NCBI GenBank assembly: GCA_016201435.1 | Contig: JACQCT010000007.1 | Location: forward strand, 1 to 64,000 | Direction: 5' to 3' | DNA length: 64,000 nt | Source of the DNA: Nitrososphaerota archaeon | Lineage (GTDB): Archaea > Thermoproteota > Nitrososphaeria > Nitrososphaerales > Nitrosopumilaceae | In this document: piece by piece, positions 29,423 through 39,428 of the stretch | Position numbering within the stretch: position 1 is the first letter of the stretch | Layout: every line of letters begins with the position of its first letter | Made by a program: the position numbers and the translations under genes | Notes under the pieces: model-generated | What the model saw: only the letters and a program-made list of their open reading frames with translations | The model's database searches: none | Told to the model about the DNA's origin: nothing

Positions 29423-30742
29423 TTATTTAGTAGGATTGGCTTTTTCTGATGGCTTGATAACAGTATATACGGGTTTTATCGGATTACCCTTCAGATAGGA
29501 TTCAAAGTTATTTTCATTTATAGCTTTTTTTATAATTAAAATTGCATCGGCAAAAGAGTCAATAGTTTTCTTAATATCTTCTTGATCGTGTGAGAATGAA
29601 ATGTATTCTACTCCAGGATGCATAAAAATTCCTCTTTTTACCATCTCTTGAATAAGAAGACTTTTCATCAAAATTGAATCATTTCCATTTGTATCTTTAC
29701 AAACTAAACGCATTCTTACCGGATAGCCTGTTAACGCTATCTCCAATGCTTGTTCTTTTGCAATGTTATTGAATTCGTCAATAAGCATATTCCCATTTTC
29801 CCACATTTTCTTTATCACTGGTTTTTCTTTAAATTCAGTAATAGTAGCATGTGATGCTGCAAGTGATAGAGTCTCACCAGCATAAGTAGTAGAAAAGAAG
29901 ACGTCATCGAATATCTTCATGTATTCAGTTTTTCCTACTACTGCTGATAATGGCATTCCATTGGCCATTCCCTTACCTAAAACTGTGATATCTGGTTCAA
30001 CTCCAAAATATTCTTGTGCACCCCCATTTGCCAATCTAAATCCCGTAACAATTTCATCAAAAATTAAGATAGTATCATTCTGTTTTGTTATCTTTTTTAC
30101 TTTTTGAAGAAAAGAATTCGTTGGTTTTTCAAATATTGTCGGTTCCATGAATACACACGCAATTTCATTTGGATTCTTTTCAAAAATATATTCAAGGCCA
30201 TCTATGTCATTGTAATCAAATGTATAGATCAAATCCCTATTGAACTCAGGTACTCCTTGATTCCTACTAATTATTGCAGCATACCAATCGTGCCAAACTC
30301 CACCTGAACCACAATAAGCAATTTTATCTCTTTTTGTTATTGCTCGAGCACCCCTCACAGCTCCGGTCGCAGCACCAGACCCTGTTTTAGAGAATTTCAC
30401 CATTTCAGAACATGGAATAATCTCGCATAGTAATTCAGATAAATCAATTTCTAACTTATGTGGCAGTGAGAAAATAATACCTTTTTTCAATTGTTTCTTT
30501 ATTGCGATATCCACCTTTTCGTATGCATGCCCCAGAATGACAGGACCTAATCCGCAAAGATAGTCAATGTATTCATTTCCGTCAACATCCGTGAAATGAG
30601 AACCTTTGGCACTGGCAGCATAGACTGGAAAAGCACCTTCAACGAAAGTGTATGCAGCTCTGCTGAAGGTTTGTGTTAATGAAGGAATTAATTTTCGAGA
30701 TTTCTCAAGAAGTTCAAATGATTTTTTAAGACCTCGCGACAT
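29423..30742 (-). CDS. class III aminotransferase (glutamate-1-semialdehyde aminomutase-like)
   Basis: YIDYLCGLGPVILGHA; FSKTGSGAATGAVRGARA; LIFDEIVTGFRLANGGAQEYFGVEPDITVLGKGMANGMPLSAVVG. Confidence 0.88.
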   Translation of the reverse strand: MSRGLKKSFELLEKSRKLIPSLTQTFSRAAYTFVEGAFPVYAASAKGSHFTDVDGNEYIDYLCGLGPVILGHAYEKVDIAIKKQLKKGIIFSLPHKLEIDLSELLCEIIPCSEMVKFSKTGSGAATGAVRGARAITKRDKIAYCGSGGVWHDWYAAIISRNQGVPEFNRDLIYTFDYNDIDGLEYIFEKNPNEIACVFMEPTIFEKPTNSFLQKVKKITKQNDTILIFDEIVTGFRLANGGAQEYFGVEPDITVLGKGMANGMPLSAVVGKTEYMKIFDDVFFSTTYAGETLSLAASHATITEFKEKPVIKKMWENGNMLIDEFNNIAKEQALEIALTGYPVRMRLVCKDTNGNDSILMKSLLIQEMVKRGIFMHPGVEYISFSHDQEDIKKTIDSFADAILIIKKAINENNFESYLKGNPIKPVYTVIKPSEKANPTK

Positions 30743-30870
30743 CAGATATTGTTTTGTTACTCTGCTATAAATTCTATAATATCAACTCGTTATCCTATAA
30801 TCATAAGCGAAAATTACCTAAAGATAACATATCCTTTTAAATTGATAATAACTTCGTTTTCTAATATAAT

Positions 30871-32742
30871 ATGTCACAAACATTAATTGTCATAGAAGGT
30901 GATAATGATGTACAGACACTTAAAAGCGAATTATCGAATAAAGAAGTTAAAATAATAACTTTTGATTTTCTCTCACATAAATCCCTAAAAAACATGGGAA
31001 TTTCACATGCTCTAGTGGAAGATTATTTTAGTGCAGAAGATCAAGAAATAATGGACGGAAAAGCAGTAGAGTTAACCACCACATGGTATAAAGATAACGA
31101 GATAAGTAAATTTCTGCAATACGATAGTTTCAACATAGGAAAGCTTCTTGAAACAGAATTTATATATTATTTTTTTCAACATATCAAAAGAGTATTCGGA
31201 ATACTAAGAGTAATTGAGAAAGAACATCCTAGTAAAATAATATGCTCTTTTTTAGGCGGGTCGGTAGAAACAATGTGTAAAGATCCAAGCGTCAAGATCA
31301 TAAAATATCAAACCAAAGAATCTCTTTCATTATATTATGATAGAATAGAAATTCCAATAAATATTAGAGGTAGAATATTTGCTGTAAAAATCTCTCGAAA
31401 AAATTTTTTTGCTCTCAAAAAAATATTGGAGAAAATTATAGACATATTCTTTAATGTGAAAGCTAAACCTAGTGAACTAAAGAATAAAAAGTCTATTTTA
31501 TTATTAGAATTTAATCCTATTTCATATCATGATTTACTAATATCTCTTTCAAATGCAGAACAGAGCATGATATTGTTAAATCAACGTAGACCGGCAACAT
31601 GGAATTTCAAAAGTCTTAATATTCTTAAAAAATCAAACTGCAAAGTTATACAATTAGAAGATTTTTCAGATTCAAATATACTTAAAAAAATTTCAACCAC
31701 ACAGAATGAATTAAAAATAAGTATGAATTTTCTTTTCTTAAAGAACAATCTCTTCGAAAGGATCTTCTCTATCAACGGACAGCCTTTTTGGGAATCAATT
31801 AAAGAGAGCTTTACACAGATTATCATAGATAGATTTACAGAAGCTGTGAAACGATTCATCTTAGTTGAAACTTTATTTGAAAATGTAGATGTTAGTTGCA
31901 TTCTTGAATGGGCACATGTACCATTAGAAGAACAAACAACTATTCTGGCAGCAAATAAAAGAAAAATACCTAGTATTTTTCTGCAGCATGGATTGAATCT
32001 ACTAAATAGCAAATTTGAAAAATACATAACAATATTCCCCATCTTACCTTCAAATGATTCAAAAGAAGCAGTGTGGGGAAATATAATGCAAAAATTTATT
32101 CTAGGACACGGTATTTCACATGATAAAATAACAATAACCGGAAGTCCTAGACATGATCCCTTTTTTACTCATAAAAAGTCAAAAGATAACAAAAATAATG
32201 TATTGATTGCATCAAATTTGTTATCTGCTATTAACTATAGTGGTAATGATACCCATGCATATGAGTTATTTGATACATATCTAAGAAAAATATGTGAAAT
32301 CATAAAAAAGGATCCAAGTAAGAAAATAATAGTCAAATTACATCCTGCACGACCATATTACGATATAACACCAATTATTCATGAAATAGATCCAACCATA
32401 CCAATATACCGAGATGAAGATATCCGTATTTTAATAGAGGATTGTGATGTTGTGATCTCAATGAATTATTCGACTATCATACTGGATGCGATGATTTTGA
32501 AAAAGCCAACCATGGTGATTTTACCAGAAGATCAGAATTATGAGAAAGAAATTCCAATTATTCGTAAAGCTACCTTACCCATCTCTAAAACAGAGGAATT
32601 AGAATCATCACTTAATGATCTTTTGTACAATGAAACTGTCCGTAGAGATTTAATAAGTAAAGGTAATGAATTTGTCAACGATTACATGTCAAATCAAGGA
32701 ACATCTTCAGAACATCTTGCAAACATATTGAAGAAGTATTAA
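30871..32742 (+). CDS. large GT-B-like surface polysaccharide protein, 623 aa; candidate glycosyltransferase
   Basis: C-terminal half: IPSIFLQHGLN, ITITGSPRHDPFF, KIIVKLHPARPYYD, CDVVISMNYSTIILDAMILKKPTMVI. Confidence 0.65.
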   Translation: MSQTLIVIEGDNDVQTLKSELSNKEVKIITFDFLSHKSLKNMGISHALVEDYFSAEDQEIMDGKAVELTTTWYKDNEISKFLQYDSFNIGKLLETEFIYYFFQHIKRVFGILRVIEKEHPSKIICSFLGGSVETMCKDPSVKIIKYQTKESLSLYYDRIEIPINIRGRIFAVKISRKNFFALKKILEKIIDIFFNVKAKPSELKNKKSILLLEFNPISYHDLLISLSNAEQSMILLNQRRPATWNFKSLNILKKSNCKVIQLEDFSDSNILKKISTTQNELKISMNFLFLKNNLFERIFSINGQPFWESIKESFTQIIIDRFTEAVKRFILVETLFENVDVSCILEWAHVPLEEQTTILAANKRKIPSIFLQHGLNLLNSKFEKYITIFPILPSNDSKEAVWGNIMQKFILGHGISHDKITITGSPRHDPFFTHKKSKDNKNNVLIASNLLSAINYSGNDTHAYELFDTYLRKICEIIKKDPSKKIIVKLHPARPYYDITPIIHEIDPTIPIYRDEDIRILIEDCDVVISMNYSTIILDAMILKKPTMVILPEDQNYEKEIPIIRKATLPISKTEELESSLNDLLYNETVRRDLISKGNEFVNDYMSNQGTSSEHLANILKKY

Positions 32743-32774
32743 TTTTATAGCATGTGAATTTTTTCTTTTGCAGA

Positions 32775-33242
32775 TCAGAACACTGAGCATTTTTTCTTCC
32801 ACTTTTCCCAATCATAGTCATCAAAAGAAACATTAATCATCTCATTATCATTTGGCCTCCAAGCAATACTTGCAAGGGCTAAAACAGATGAGATTTGATT
32901 CGACAAGTTAATGTGTGCTGATGGATAGTTTTTTGGTATTTGAACCAGTACTGGATCTTCCTCACTTGATTCTATTTCATGAAATTTTCCTTCTAGATCT
33001 TTTACAACAAAAACTACCTTTCCCTTTATACAAACAAAATAGCTATCCCTTTTGGTATGCAGATGAGGGCCTTTTATTTCGCTGGGATTCACAGAGGAAA
33101 CATATACCATTTTTGGTTCATTAGCAAGTATTTTGTCCCAATCTCTCCATATTACAGTTAATGAACCGTTAATGTGATGATCTTTCACATCTTTTGTCTG
33201 GTGCATTTCTAATTTTATGGCCCTGATCTCATTGTTTCCCAT
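32775..33242 (-). CDS. cupin-fold dTDP-4-dehydrorhamnose 3,5-epimerase-like protein
   Basis: SEIKGPHLHTKRDSYFVCIKGKVVFVVKD; VLVQIPKNYPSAHINLS. Confidence 0.75.
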   Translation of the reverse strand: MGNNEIRAIKLEMHQTKDVKDHHINGSLTVIWRDWDKILANEPKMVYVSSVNPSEIKGPHLHTKRDSYFVCIKGKVVFVVKDLEGKFHEIESSEEDPVLVQIPKNYPSAHINLSNQISSVLALASIAWRPNDNEMINVSFDDYDWEKWKKKCSVF

Positions 33243-33387
33243 TTGTGTGGTTTTAAACTTGGACTTATTAAAAGAATATTGATCATATTTGATGATGTGA
33301 GAGACTTTAATTTGTCTGGAAAAATAATATTAAATACAAACATTCTCGTCATACTTATACGCCACATAAATCAAGATAGGTAAAGAA

Positions 33388-34377
33388 ATGAGACTTTTAG
33401 TGACTGGAGGATTAGGATTCATTGGGAGTAATTTCATTTTACATGTTAATGAAAAACATCCAGATTTTAGAATAACAAATATTGATGCAGAGCTACCAGG
33501 TTCCAACAAAAAAAATCTTTCAAGCTTGCAAGACAGTAATCATTACAAGTATGTAAAAGGAAACATCACTAACAAAAAATTAGTTGATAAGCTTGTTTCT
33601 GGATCCGATGTAGTCATTAATTTTGCTGCCGAATCTCATGTTGATAGGAGTATAGCAGATCCTAGACCGTTTGTGGATTCCAACATTGTTGGTGTGTATA
33701 CAGTTTTAGAAGCAGTTAGAAAATACAAGAAGAAATTCATCCAAATATCTACAGACGAGGTCTTTGGTAGTCTAAAGAAAGGCAGTGCTAGTGAAAAATA
33801 TCTATTGAATCCCTCCAGTCCATATGCCGCTTCAAAGGCTTCTGCAGAATTGTTAGTACAATCTTACATAATCACTTATGGTTGCAATGCCATCACTACT
33901 AGGTGCACCAATAATTATGGTCCCAGACAATCTCCTGAAAAACTAATTCCAAAGACCATAATTCTTGCTCAAAAGAATAAGCAAATACCAATTTACGGAA
34001 CAGGAAAAAACATAAGAGATTGGATATATGTTTTGGACCATTGTGATGCCATTTTAAAGATACTTTTCCATGGCAAAAGCGGCGCGTCATATAACATATC
34101 AGCAGCAAATGAAATTGATAATCTGACAATTGTTAGAAAAATCCTAAAGATTATGGGAAAACCTTTGGACCTAATTCACTTTACAAAAGATAGGCCCGGA
34201 CATGATTTCCGGTATAGTTTGAATTCTAGAAAAATAAGAGGGGAACTATGTTGGAAGCCCAAATATAATTTTGAAAAGGGTCTTGAACGTACAATAAATT
34301 GGTACATTGAAAACAAGAAGTGGTGGGCAGACACACCTTCTTCCATTTTGAGTGCGTATAATTGGAAAACTAGATAA
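33388..34377 (+). CDS. rfbB: dTDP-glucose 4,6-dehydratase
   Basis: RLLVTGGLGFIGSNFI; INFAAESHVDRSIADPRPFVDSNIVG; QISTDEVFGSL; SPYAASKASAELLV. Confidence 0.92.
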   Translation: MRLLVTGGLGFIGSNFILHVNEKHPDFRITNIDAELPGSNKKNLSSLQDSNHYKYVKGNITNKKLVDKLVSGSDVVINFAAESHVDRSIADPRPFVDSNIVGVYTVLEAVRKYKKKFIQISTDEVFGSLKKGSASEKYLLNPSSPYAASKASAELLVQSYIITYGCNAITTRCTNNYGPRQSPEKLIPKTIILAQKNKQIPIYGTGKNIRDWIYVLDHCDAILKILFHGKSGASYNISAANEIDNLTIVRKILKIMGKPLDLIHFTKDRPGHDFRYSLNSRKIRGELCWKPKYNFEKGLERTINWYIENKKWWADTPSSILSAYNWKTR

Positions 34378-34397
34378 ATTAACTGGTGTAAATCATC

Positions 34398-35474
34398 GTG
34401 AGTTTATTGAAGGGAATAATTCTTCATGGAGGACATGGTACAAGGTTAAGACCTCTGACACATACAGGACCAAAACAACTTTTACCTATAGCAAACAAGC
34501 CCATGTCACAGTATTGTATAGAATCATTAAAGGAAGCAGGAATTACAGACATCGCTATAATTATTGGTGGACTAGGAGCTAACAAAGTTCAAGAATACTA
34601 CGATAATGGAGAAAAATTTGGTGTAAAATTAACTTACATTGTTCAAGATAATCCAAAAGGAATAGCTCATGCAGTACGTCTTTGCAAAGATTTTGTCGGA
34701 GATGAAAAATTTGTAGTTTTTTTGGGAGACAATATTTTAAAAAGAAATATCTCAGACTATGTAAAGGATTTTCAACAATCAGATTCTGAAGCTATAATAC
34801 TTTTGTGTGAAGTAGACAATCCTACCCAGTTTGGCATAGCTGATGTAAAAGACGGAGTCATCAAAAAGATCATGGAAAAACCAAAGAGCCCCCCAACTAA
34901 TCTAGCTGTAACAGGGATCTATTTTTTGACGCCAGTAATTTTTGACATAATTGATAGATTAAAGCCATCCTTGAGGGGAGAATTGGAGATAACTGATTCT
35001 CTGCAAATGTTCCTTGACGAGGGACATAAAATCACCTATCATACCGTGACTGATTATTGGAAGGACACGGGTACACCTCATGATATCATTCATGCCAATG
35101 AGGTCATCTTGAAGGATATGAAACCGTATTTTTATGGTAAAAAGGAAGATGGTGCGATTATTGAAGGTAATGTAATGGTAGGGGAAAATACTACCATCAA
35201 GTCAGGTGCAAAAGTAGTTGGTCCTGTAATCATAGGAAAGAATTGTATGATTAGTCCAGACTCATATGTTGGACCAAATACCAGTGTAGGTGATGATTCT
35301 AATCTGGCAAAGTGCAACATTGAAGATTCAATCATAATGACGGGTTGCACAATTGACTGTGACATTAAGATAAGAAAGAGCATTATTTCATCAAATTCTG
35401 AAATCATTTACAAGAAAGAAAATGGCGATAAGAAGATATTTCTTCTTGGTGAAGGCTCTAAAATTTCACTTTAA
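34398..35474 (+). CDS. rfbA: glucose-1-phosphate thymidylyltransferase (long archaeal form)
   Basis: GIILHGGHGTRLRPLTHTGPKQLLPIANKPMSQY; C-terminal LbH; GTG start. Confidence 0.92.
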   Translation: MSLLKGIILHGGHGTRLRPLTHTGPKQLLPIANKPMSQYCIESLKEAGITDIAIIIGGLGANKVQEYYDNGEKFGVKLTYIVQDNPKGIAHAVRLCKDFVGDEKFVVFLGDNILKRNISDYVKDFQQSDSEAIILLCEVDNPTQFGIADVKDGVIKKIMEKPKSPPTNLAVTGIYFLTPVIFDIIDRLKPSLRGELEITDSLQMFLDEGHKITYHTVTDYWKDTGTPHDIIHANEVILKDMKPYFYGKKEDGAIIEGNVMVGENTTIKSGAKVVGPVIIGKNCMISPDSYVGPNTSVGDDSNLAKCNIEDSIIMTGCTIDCDIKIRKSIISSNSEIIYKKENGDKKIFLLGEGSKISL

Positions 35475-35533
35475 TATCGAAAATGATCCTTCACCCAAAT
35501 TTAAGAACAGCAAGCGTAGTATCTTAAATAGAA

Positions 35534-36586
35534 TTGTCCTCTGAAAATAAGAATCCACTCATTAGCATCATCATACTAAATTACAATGCAGGCAAATTGT
35601 TGCTAAATTGTGTAGAATCAGTATTCAAATGCAAATATGAAAACTTGGAGGTAATTGTAGTAGATAATGCTTCATCCGATAAAAGTCACATCACATGCAA
35701 AGAGAAATTTAACAAAATACATCTAATCAGTAATGAAACAAATCTAGGATATTGTGAAGGAAATAATGTAGGAATTAGAAATTCAAAGGGAGTATTTATC
35801 GTAATTCTAAATCCAGATACAGAAGTAGATCCAAGTTGCCTCAACGAATTATTGAACGCATATGTAAAGAATGGAGAGGGGCTTTATCAGCCAAAGATAC
35901 TTTCACTTTATGAAAAAGACATACTTCAGAGCACTGGGAATGTGCTTCACCTATTTGGATTTGGATTTGCAAGAGATAAGGGATTAAAAGACAGTAATCA
36001 AAGAAATCAAATCGAACAAATTGGATATGCATCTGGTACATGTTTATTCACTTCCGCTTCTGTTCTAAATAGAGTAGGCCTGCTTGATCCATTTCTATTT
36101 CTGTATCATGATGATCTTGATCTTGGTTGGAGAGCTGCCCAATTAGGAATCAAATCATATTTTGTACCATCCTCAGTAATATATCACGCAGAGAGCTACA
36201 CGCTAAAATGGGGTGCAAAAAAGTTCTTTTGGTTAGAAAGAAACAGACGCTATTGTCTTCTTACTCATTACTCAAAGGAAACGTATCGCAAGATGTTGCC
36301 TTCTCTAATAGTTGTTGATATTCTTGTTTGGTTTTTCTATTTCTATAAAGGATTTTTAGGTTCAAAAATAAGAGCAGAGTTAGACATACTTCAAAACAAA
36401 GATCACATATCAAAAAAATACAACGAGATAGAGAGTAAGAAACTTGTCTCTGATGTAGAACTAGTAAAATTATTTCCTGATGAAATTTATGTTCCTGCCA
36501 ATGTTTCAAGTGTGACTACAAATAATTTTTTTAATAAGATACTTGCTACGCTTAGCAAAAAAGCAAAGCGTTCTATCTTATCTTAG
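35534..36586 (+). CDS. glycosyltransferase family 2 (rhamnosyltransferase-like)
   Basis: ISIIILNYNAGKLLLNCVESVFKC; VVDNASSDKS; NPDTEVDPSCL; DDLDLGWRAAQLG. Confidence 0.9.
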   Translation: MSSENKNPLISIIILNYNAGKLLLNCVESVFKCKYENLEVIVVDNASSDKSHITCKEKFNKIHLISNETNLGYCEGNNVGIRNSKGVFIVILNPDTEVDPSCLNELLNAYVKNGEGLYQPKILSLYEKDILQSTGNVLHLFGFGFARDKGLKDSNQRNQIEQIGYASGTCLFTSASVLNRVGLLDPFLFLYHDDLDLGWRAAQLGIKSYFVPSSVIYHAESYTLKWGAKKFFWLERNRRYCLLTHYSKETYRKMLPSLIVVDILVWFFYFYKGFLGSKIRAELDILQNKDHISKKYNEIESKKLVSDVELVKLFPDEIYVPANVSSVTTNNFFNKILATLSKKAKRSILS

Positions 36587-36944
36587 TGTTTGCCACTTTT
36601 TCTGCTATCACAACACCTACAGCCAATTTTTTATCATGACTAATCGAAGCAATGAACACATAATTTTTCTTGTTTTCCCCCAACAGGTCTACTTTGGGTT
36701 TTGAGTTTGAGTGAGAGACTAGAATTTTTAATGGAGACATATTCTCATTCATTGATTTTTTTACTGCCTCTTTTATTGCAAATTTTCCTGCGAATCTTTC
36801 ATATGGATTTTTGTATTTCAAACAGTATTTTATTTCAGAAGGCAAGAAGATTTTCTTATAAAATCCCCGCTTAGAATAGTATGGAATCTTCTCAAAGGCA
36901 GTCACGTCAACTATATCAATTCCGATACCAAACTTTTCTATCAT
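36573..36944 (-). CDS. acpS: holo-ACP synthase (AcpS-type 4'-phosphopantetheinyl transferase)
   Basis: FGIGIDIVDVTAFEKI; YERFAGKFAIKEAVKKSM; SISHDKKLAVGVVI. Confidence 0.85.
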   Translation of the reverse strand: MIEKFGIGIDIVDVTAFEKIPYYSKRGFYKKIFLPSEIKYCLKYKNPYERFAGKFAIKEAVKKSMNENMSPLKILVSHSNSKPKVDLLGENKKNYVFIASISHDKKLAVGVVIAEKVANTKIR

Positions 36945-36972
36945 AAAATTTTCCTCTTCAAATCGTAAACTA

Positions 36973-37398
36973 TTATCTTACCATAACCTTAGCAATGCCG
37001 TCCACTAGACACTTTCCCTCCTGATTGTATATTGTAGTTTTAATGGTAAGCATCCTGCTTGCCAGACTTTTTTCAAAGACTTCTCCTTCTACAGTAACTT
37101 CATCATTTATGAAACAAGGCAATTTAAAATTCAATGTCTGTGAAAAGTATAAGGCATTTTTCCCAGGTAGATGCATTCCTACCATTTTAGAAAAAAAGGA
37201 ACCTAAAAGCATGCCATGACATACCCTCTTTCCAAACTTTGTCGATTTGGCATATTGCTCATCTACGTGTAATGGGTTATAGTCACCGGAGATCTTTGCA
37301 AACTTATTTACTAATGATTCAGTTATTTTAACGGAAAACTTTCTTTTTTGACCTACTTCTATCTCTTCTAATTTATGATCCTCACACATTTCAGTCAT
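36973..37398 (-). CDS. MaoC-like (R)-specific enoyl hydratase
   Basis: ISGDYNPLHVDEQYAKSTKFGKRVCHGMLLGSFFSKMVG hydratase-2 motif. Confidence 0.9.
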   Translation of the reverse strand: MTEMCEDHKLEEIEVGQKRKFSVKITESLVNKFAKISGDYNPLHVDEQYAKSTKFGKRVCHGMLLGSFFSKMVGMHLPGKNALYFSQTLNFKLPCFINDEVTVEGEVFEKSLASRMLTIKTTIYNQEGKCLVDGIAKVMVR

Positions 37399-37630
37399 TT
37401 AGTGTTACTCCATGATTCTGTAGGTGCCTCTTGATATCAGAGATGGTCTTTACATCAATTGCTTCTTCCATTGTAAATTTTACATTAAATTCATGTTCCA
37501 ACTCATACAATAACACATAACCATTAAACGATGTCCAGCTCTCAATAGACTCAGGACCTGAATTATCGCTTATTTGAGATACAGGCACATTCATTACTCT
37601 TCCAATAAGATCGTAGAGTCTCTTTGACAT
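37391..37630 (-). CDS. acyl carrier protein
   Basis: 79 aa; four-helix ACP-like GPESIESWTSFNGYVLLYELEHEFNVKFTMEEAIDVKTISDIKRHL; candidate phosphopantetheine Ser in W-T-S-F. Confidence 0.82.
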   Translation of the reverse strand: MSKRLYDLIGRVMNVPVSQISDNSGPESIESWTSFNGYVLLYELEHEFNVKFTMEEAIDVKTISDIKRHLQNHGVTLND

Positions 37631-39399
37631 TATTCTACACTAACTCTTAGGTAATCTGGTGCTTTGAATGTAGAATTTACAGAATAAATCCAATGATCGC
37701 CTTCTTTGTGAAAACCACAGTCTGACAGAAAACTTTCCACTGGTTTATTTTTCTTAGTTGGAATATATTGCGCTTTTATGTATTCAACTTTATTTTTTCT
37801 AGCTTGTTCTATGATATGAGATAATATACCCTTTTCTACTTCTCTTCCCATTACCCTGCAGCTTAAAAGAAAGGTATCGATTGTCCACTCTTTTTGGTTT
37901 TCTTTTTTTACAATAAACACGCCTGTTATGCCATTGTCACCAAACTTGTCTTCAACTTGGACACATCCTACCAACATGTTACTATCTTGTGAAAATTGTC
38001 GAATCTCTTCCTCTTGATATCTCCTAGTTGTAAGATTGAACTGGTTTGTTTTTAGTGTAAGCTGAGATATCCTTGAAATAGTAAACTGATCTGCTTTTTT
38101 TATTTTGAGTTTTATCTCAAGTTGTTTTAAAAAGTCTTCAATATTAGTAGTGTTCTTTTCAAAATTTTTTCTTTGTTTTTCTTGATGATACATGTCCTTA
38201 CGTTTCAAATCCTCTTCTGTAATCTTGAGAACATTAAAGTCGTTAATCCCATGTAGAACAGATGCATAGAAGGCAGGATCTGATGGCAGATCTACTGTTA
38301 GTACTTCGGGTAAATTCATAGTCATGAATTCTCTGTTTACCGGATCATCATCAAAATAGGCAATGCTATCAAGTCCTATATTCAGTTCCTCTGCAATCTC
38401 TTTCATGTTTGATACCTTATCATTCCAGTTTATCCTAATGTTCGCAAAATTTTCCTCTCTAAGTACCATATGAGGGTGTTTTCTTATCACTTCAAGAGCA
38501 TCGTCCTCATTGTTCTTGCTATTTATGGCTAAAATGATACCTCTCTGATTGAGCGCCAACAAAGAGCGTTGTAATTCCATGTAAGCATTACCTGGAGGAG
38601 TAGGACCCAATTTTATTCCGTTAAATCCATCTTCGCCAACTATACCTCCCCATAGAGTATTATCAAGATCAAGTGCAATACATTTTTTGTTTAGCCCCAT
38701 CATCGTTTTTACATATCCCATCAAGTCTTCTGCAAGAAGAGGGATGAACTCTAAACTAATTTTAATATCGCCAAAAAAATATTGGCGATAATCAAATACG
38801 TTTGATTCTCCGTATCTAGTAACAAACCCATTGAAATCATATATGTAAACAGTTTGATTCTGTCTTGTATAATCATATAATTTTGAATTAAGTTTCATTA
38901 CCATTTCTTGCAGACCTAATTCAGATTTTGTTTCACAAATTCCATATGGTGAATAAGTTGGAACACTCAAGTTTGTTACAACCAATTTTGATTTGGATTT
39001 TTTTGTAAAGACTTCGAATAGGTTTACTAGTTCTTTAGCTTTCTTTTCAACCAGTTCTTTTCTTTGATCAACAGACAATGAATAAGGTGAGTAAAAGAAA
39101 TTTCCAAGAATGCTTCTTGTATCTAATATCAAGAATACAGCATCTGGAGAAAATTTGTATAGCTCACTCTTATCATTTAAAATGTCTTGGTTGTATTGAT
39201 TATATCCAGAGACAAAAACTGAGGCATCTATTTTTTTCTCAGCACATTTTACTCGCAGTGTCTCTTCAAGACCATTTAATGTGAAGCTTCCAAGTATCCC
39301 TATACGTATTTTTTTCTCAAAGTTGCTAGTATCCAGATTACTTGCCGCATTAATATAATGAGATAATTTTTGCTCCATAGATGTCACGATATACTTCAT
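37630..39399 (-). CDS. FkbH-like HAD-IIIC phosphatase family protein, 589 aa
   Basis: KKCIALDLDNTLWGGIVGEDGFNGIKLG; LAINSKNNEDDALEVIRKHPHMVLREENFANIRINWNDK; C-terminal GNAT-like domain. Confidence 0.93.
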   Translation of the reverse strand: MKYIVTSMEQKLSHYINAASNLDTSNFEKKIRIGILGSFTLNGLEETLRVKCAEKKIDASVFVSGYNQYNQDILNDKSELYKFSPDAVFLILDTRSILGNFFYSPYSLSVDQRKELVEKKAKELVNLFEVFTKKSKSKLVVTNLSVPTYSPYGICETKSELGLQEMVMKLNSKLYDYTRQNQTVYIYDFNGFVTRYGESNVFDYRQYFFGDIKISLEFIPLLAEDLMGYVKTMMGLNKKCIALDLDNTLWGGIVGEDGFNGIKLGPTPPGNAYMELQRSLLALNQRGIILAINSKNNEDDALEVIRKHPHMVLREENFANIRINWNDKVSNMKEIAEELNIGLDSIAYFDDDPVNREFMTMNLPEVLTVDLPSDPAFYASVLHGINDFNVLKITEEDLKRKDMYHQEKQRKNFEKNTTNIEDFLKQLEIKLKIKKADQFTISRISQLTLKTNQFNLTTRRYQEEEIRQFSQDSNMLVGCVQVEDKFGDNGITGVFIVKKENQKEWTIDTFLLSCRVMGREVEKGILSHIIEQARKNKVEYIKAQYIPTKKNKPVESFLSDCGFHKEGDHWIYSVNSTFKAPDYLRVSVE

Positions 39400-39428
39400 T
39401 TTGGCAATAAATTTCTATTAGTTCATTC

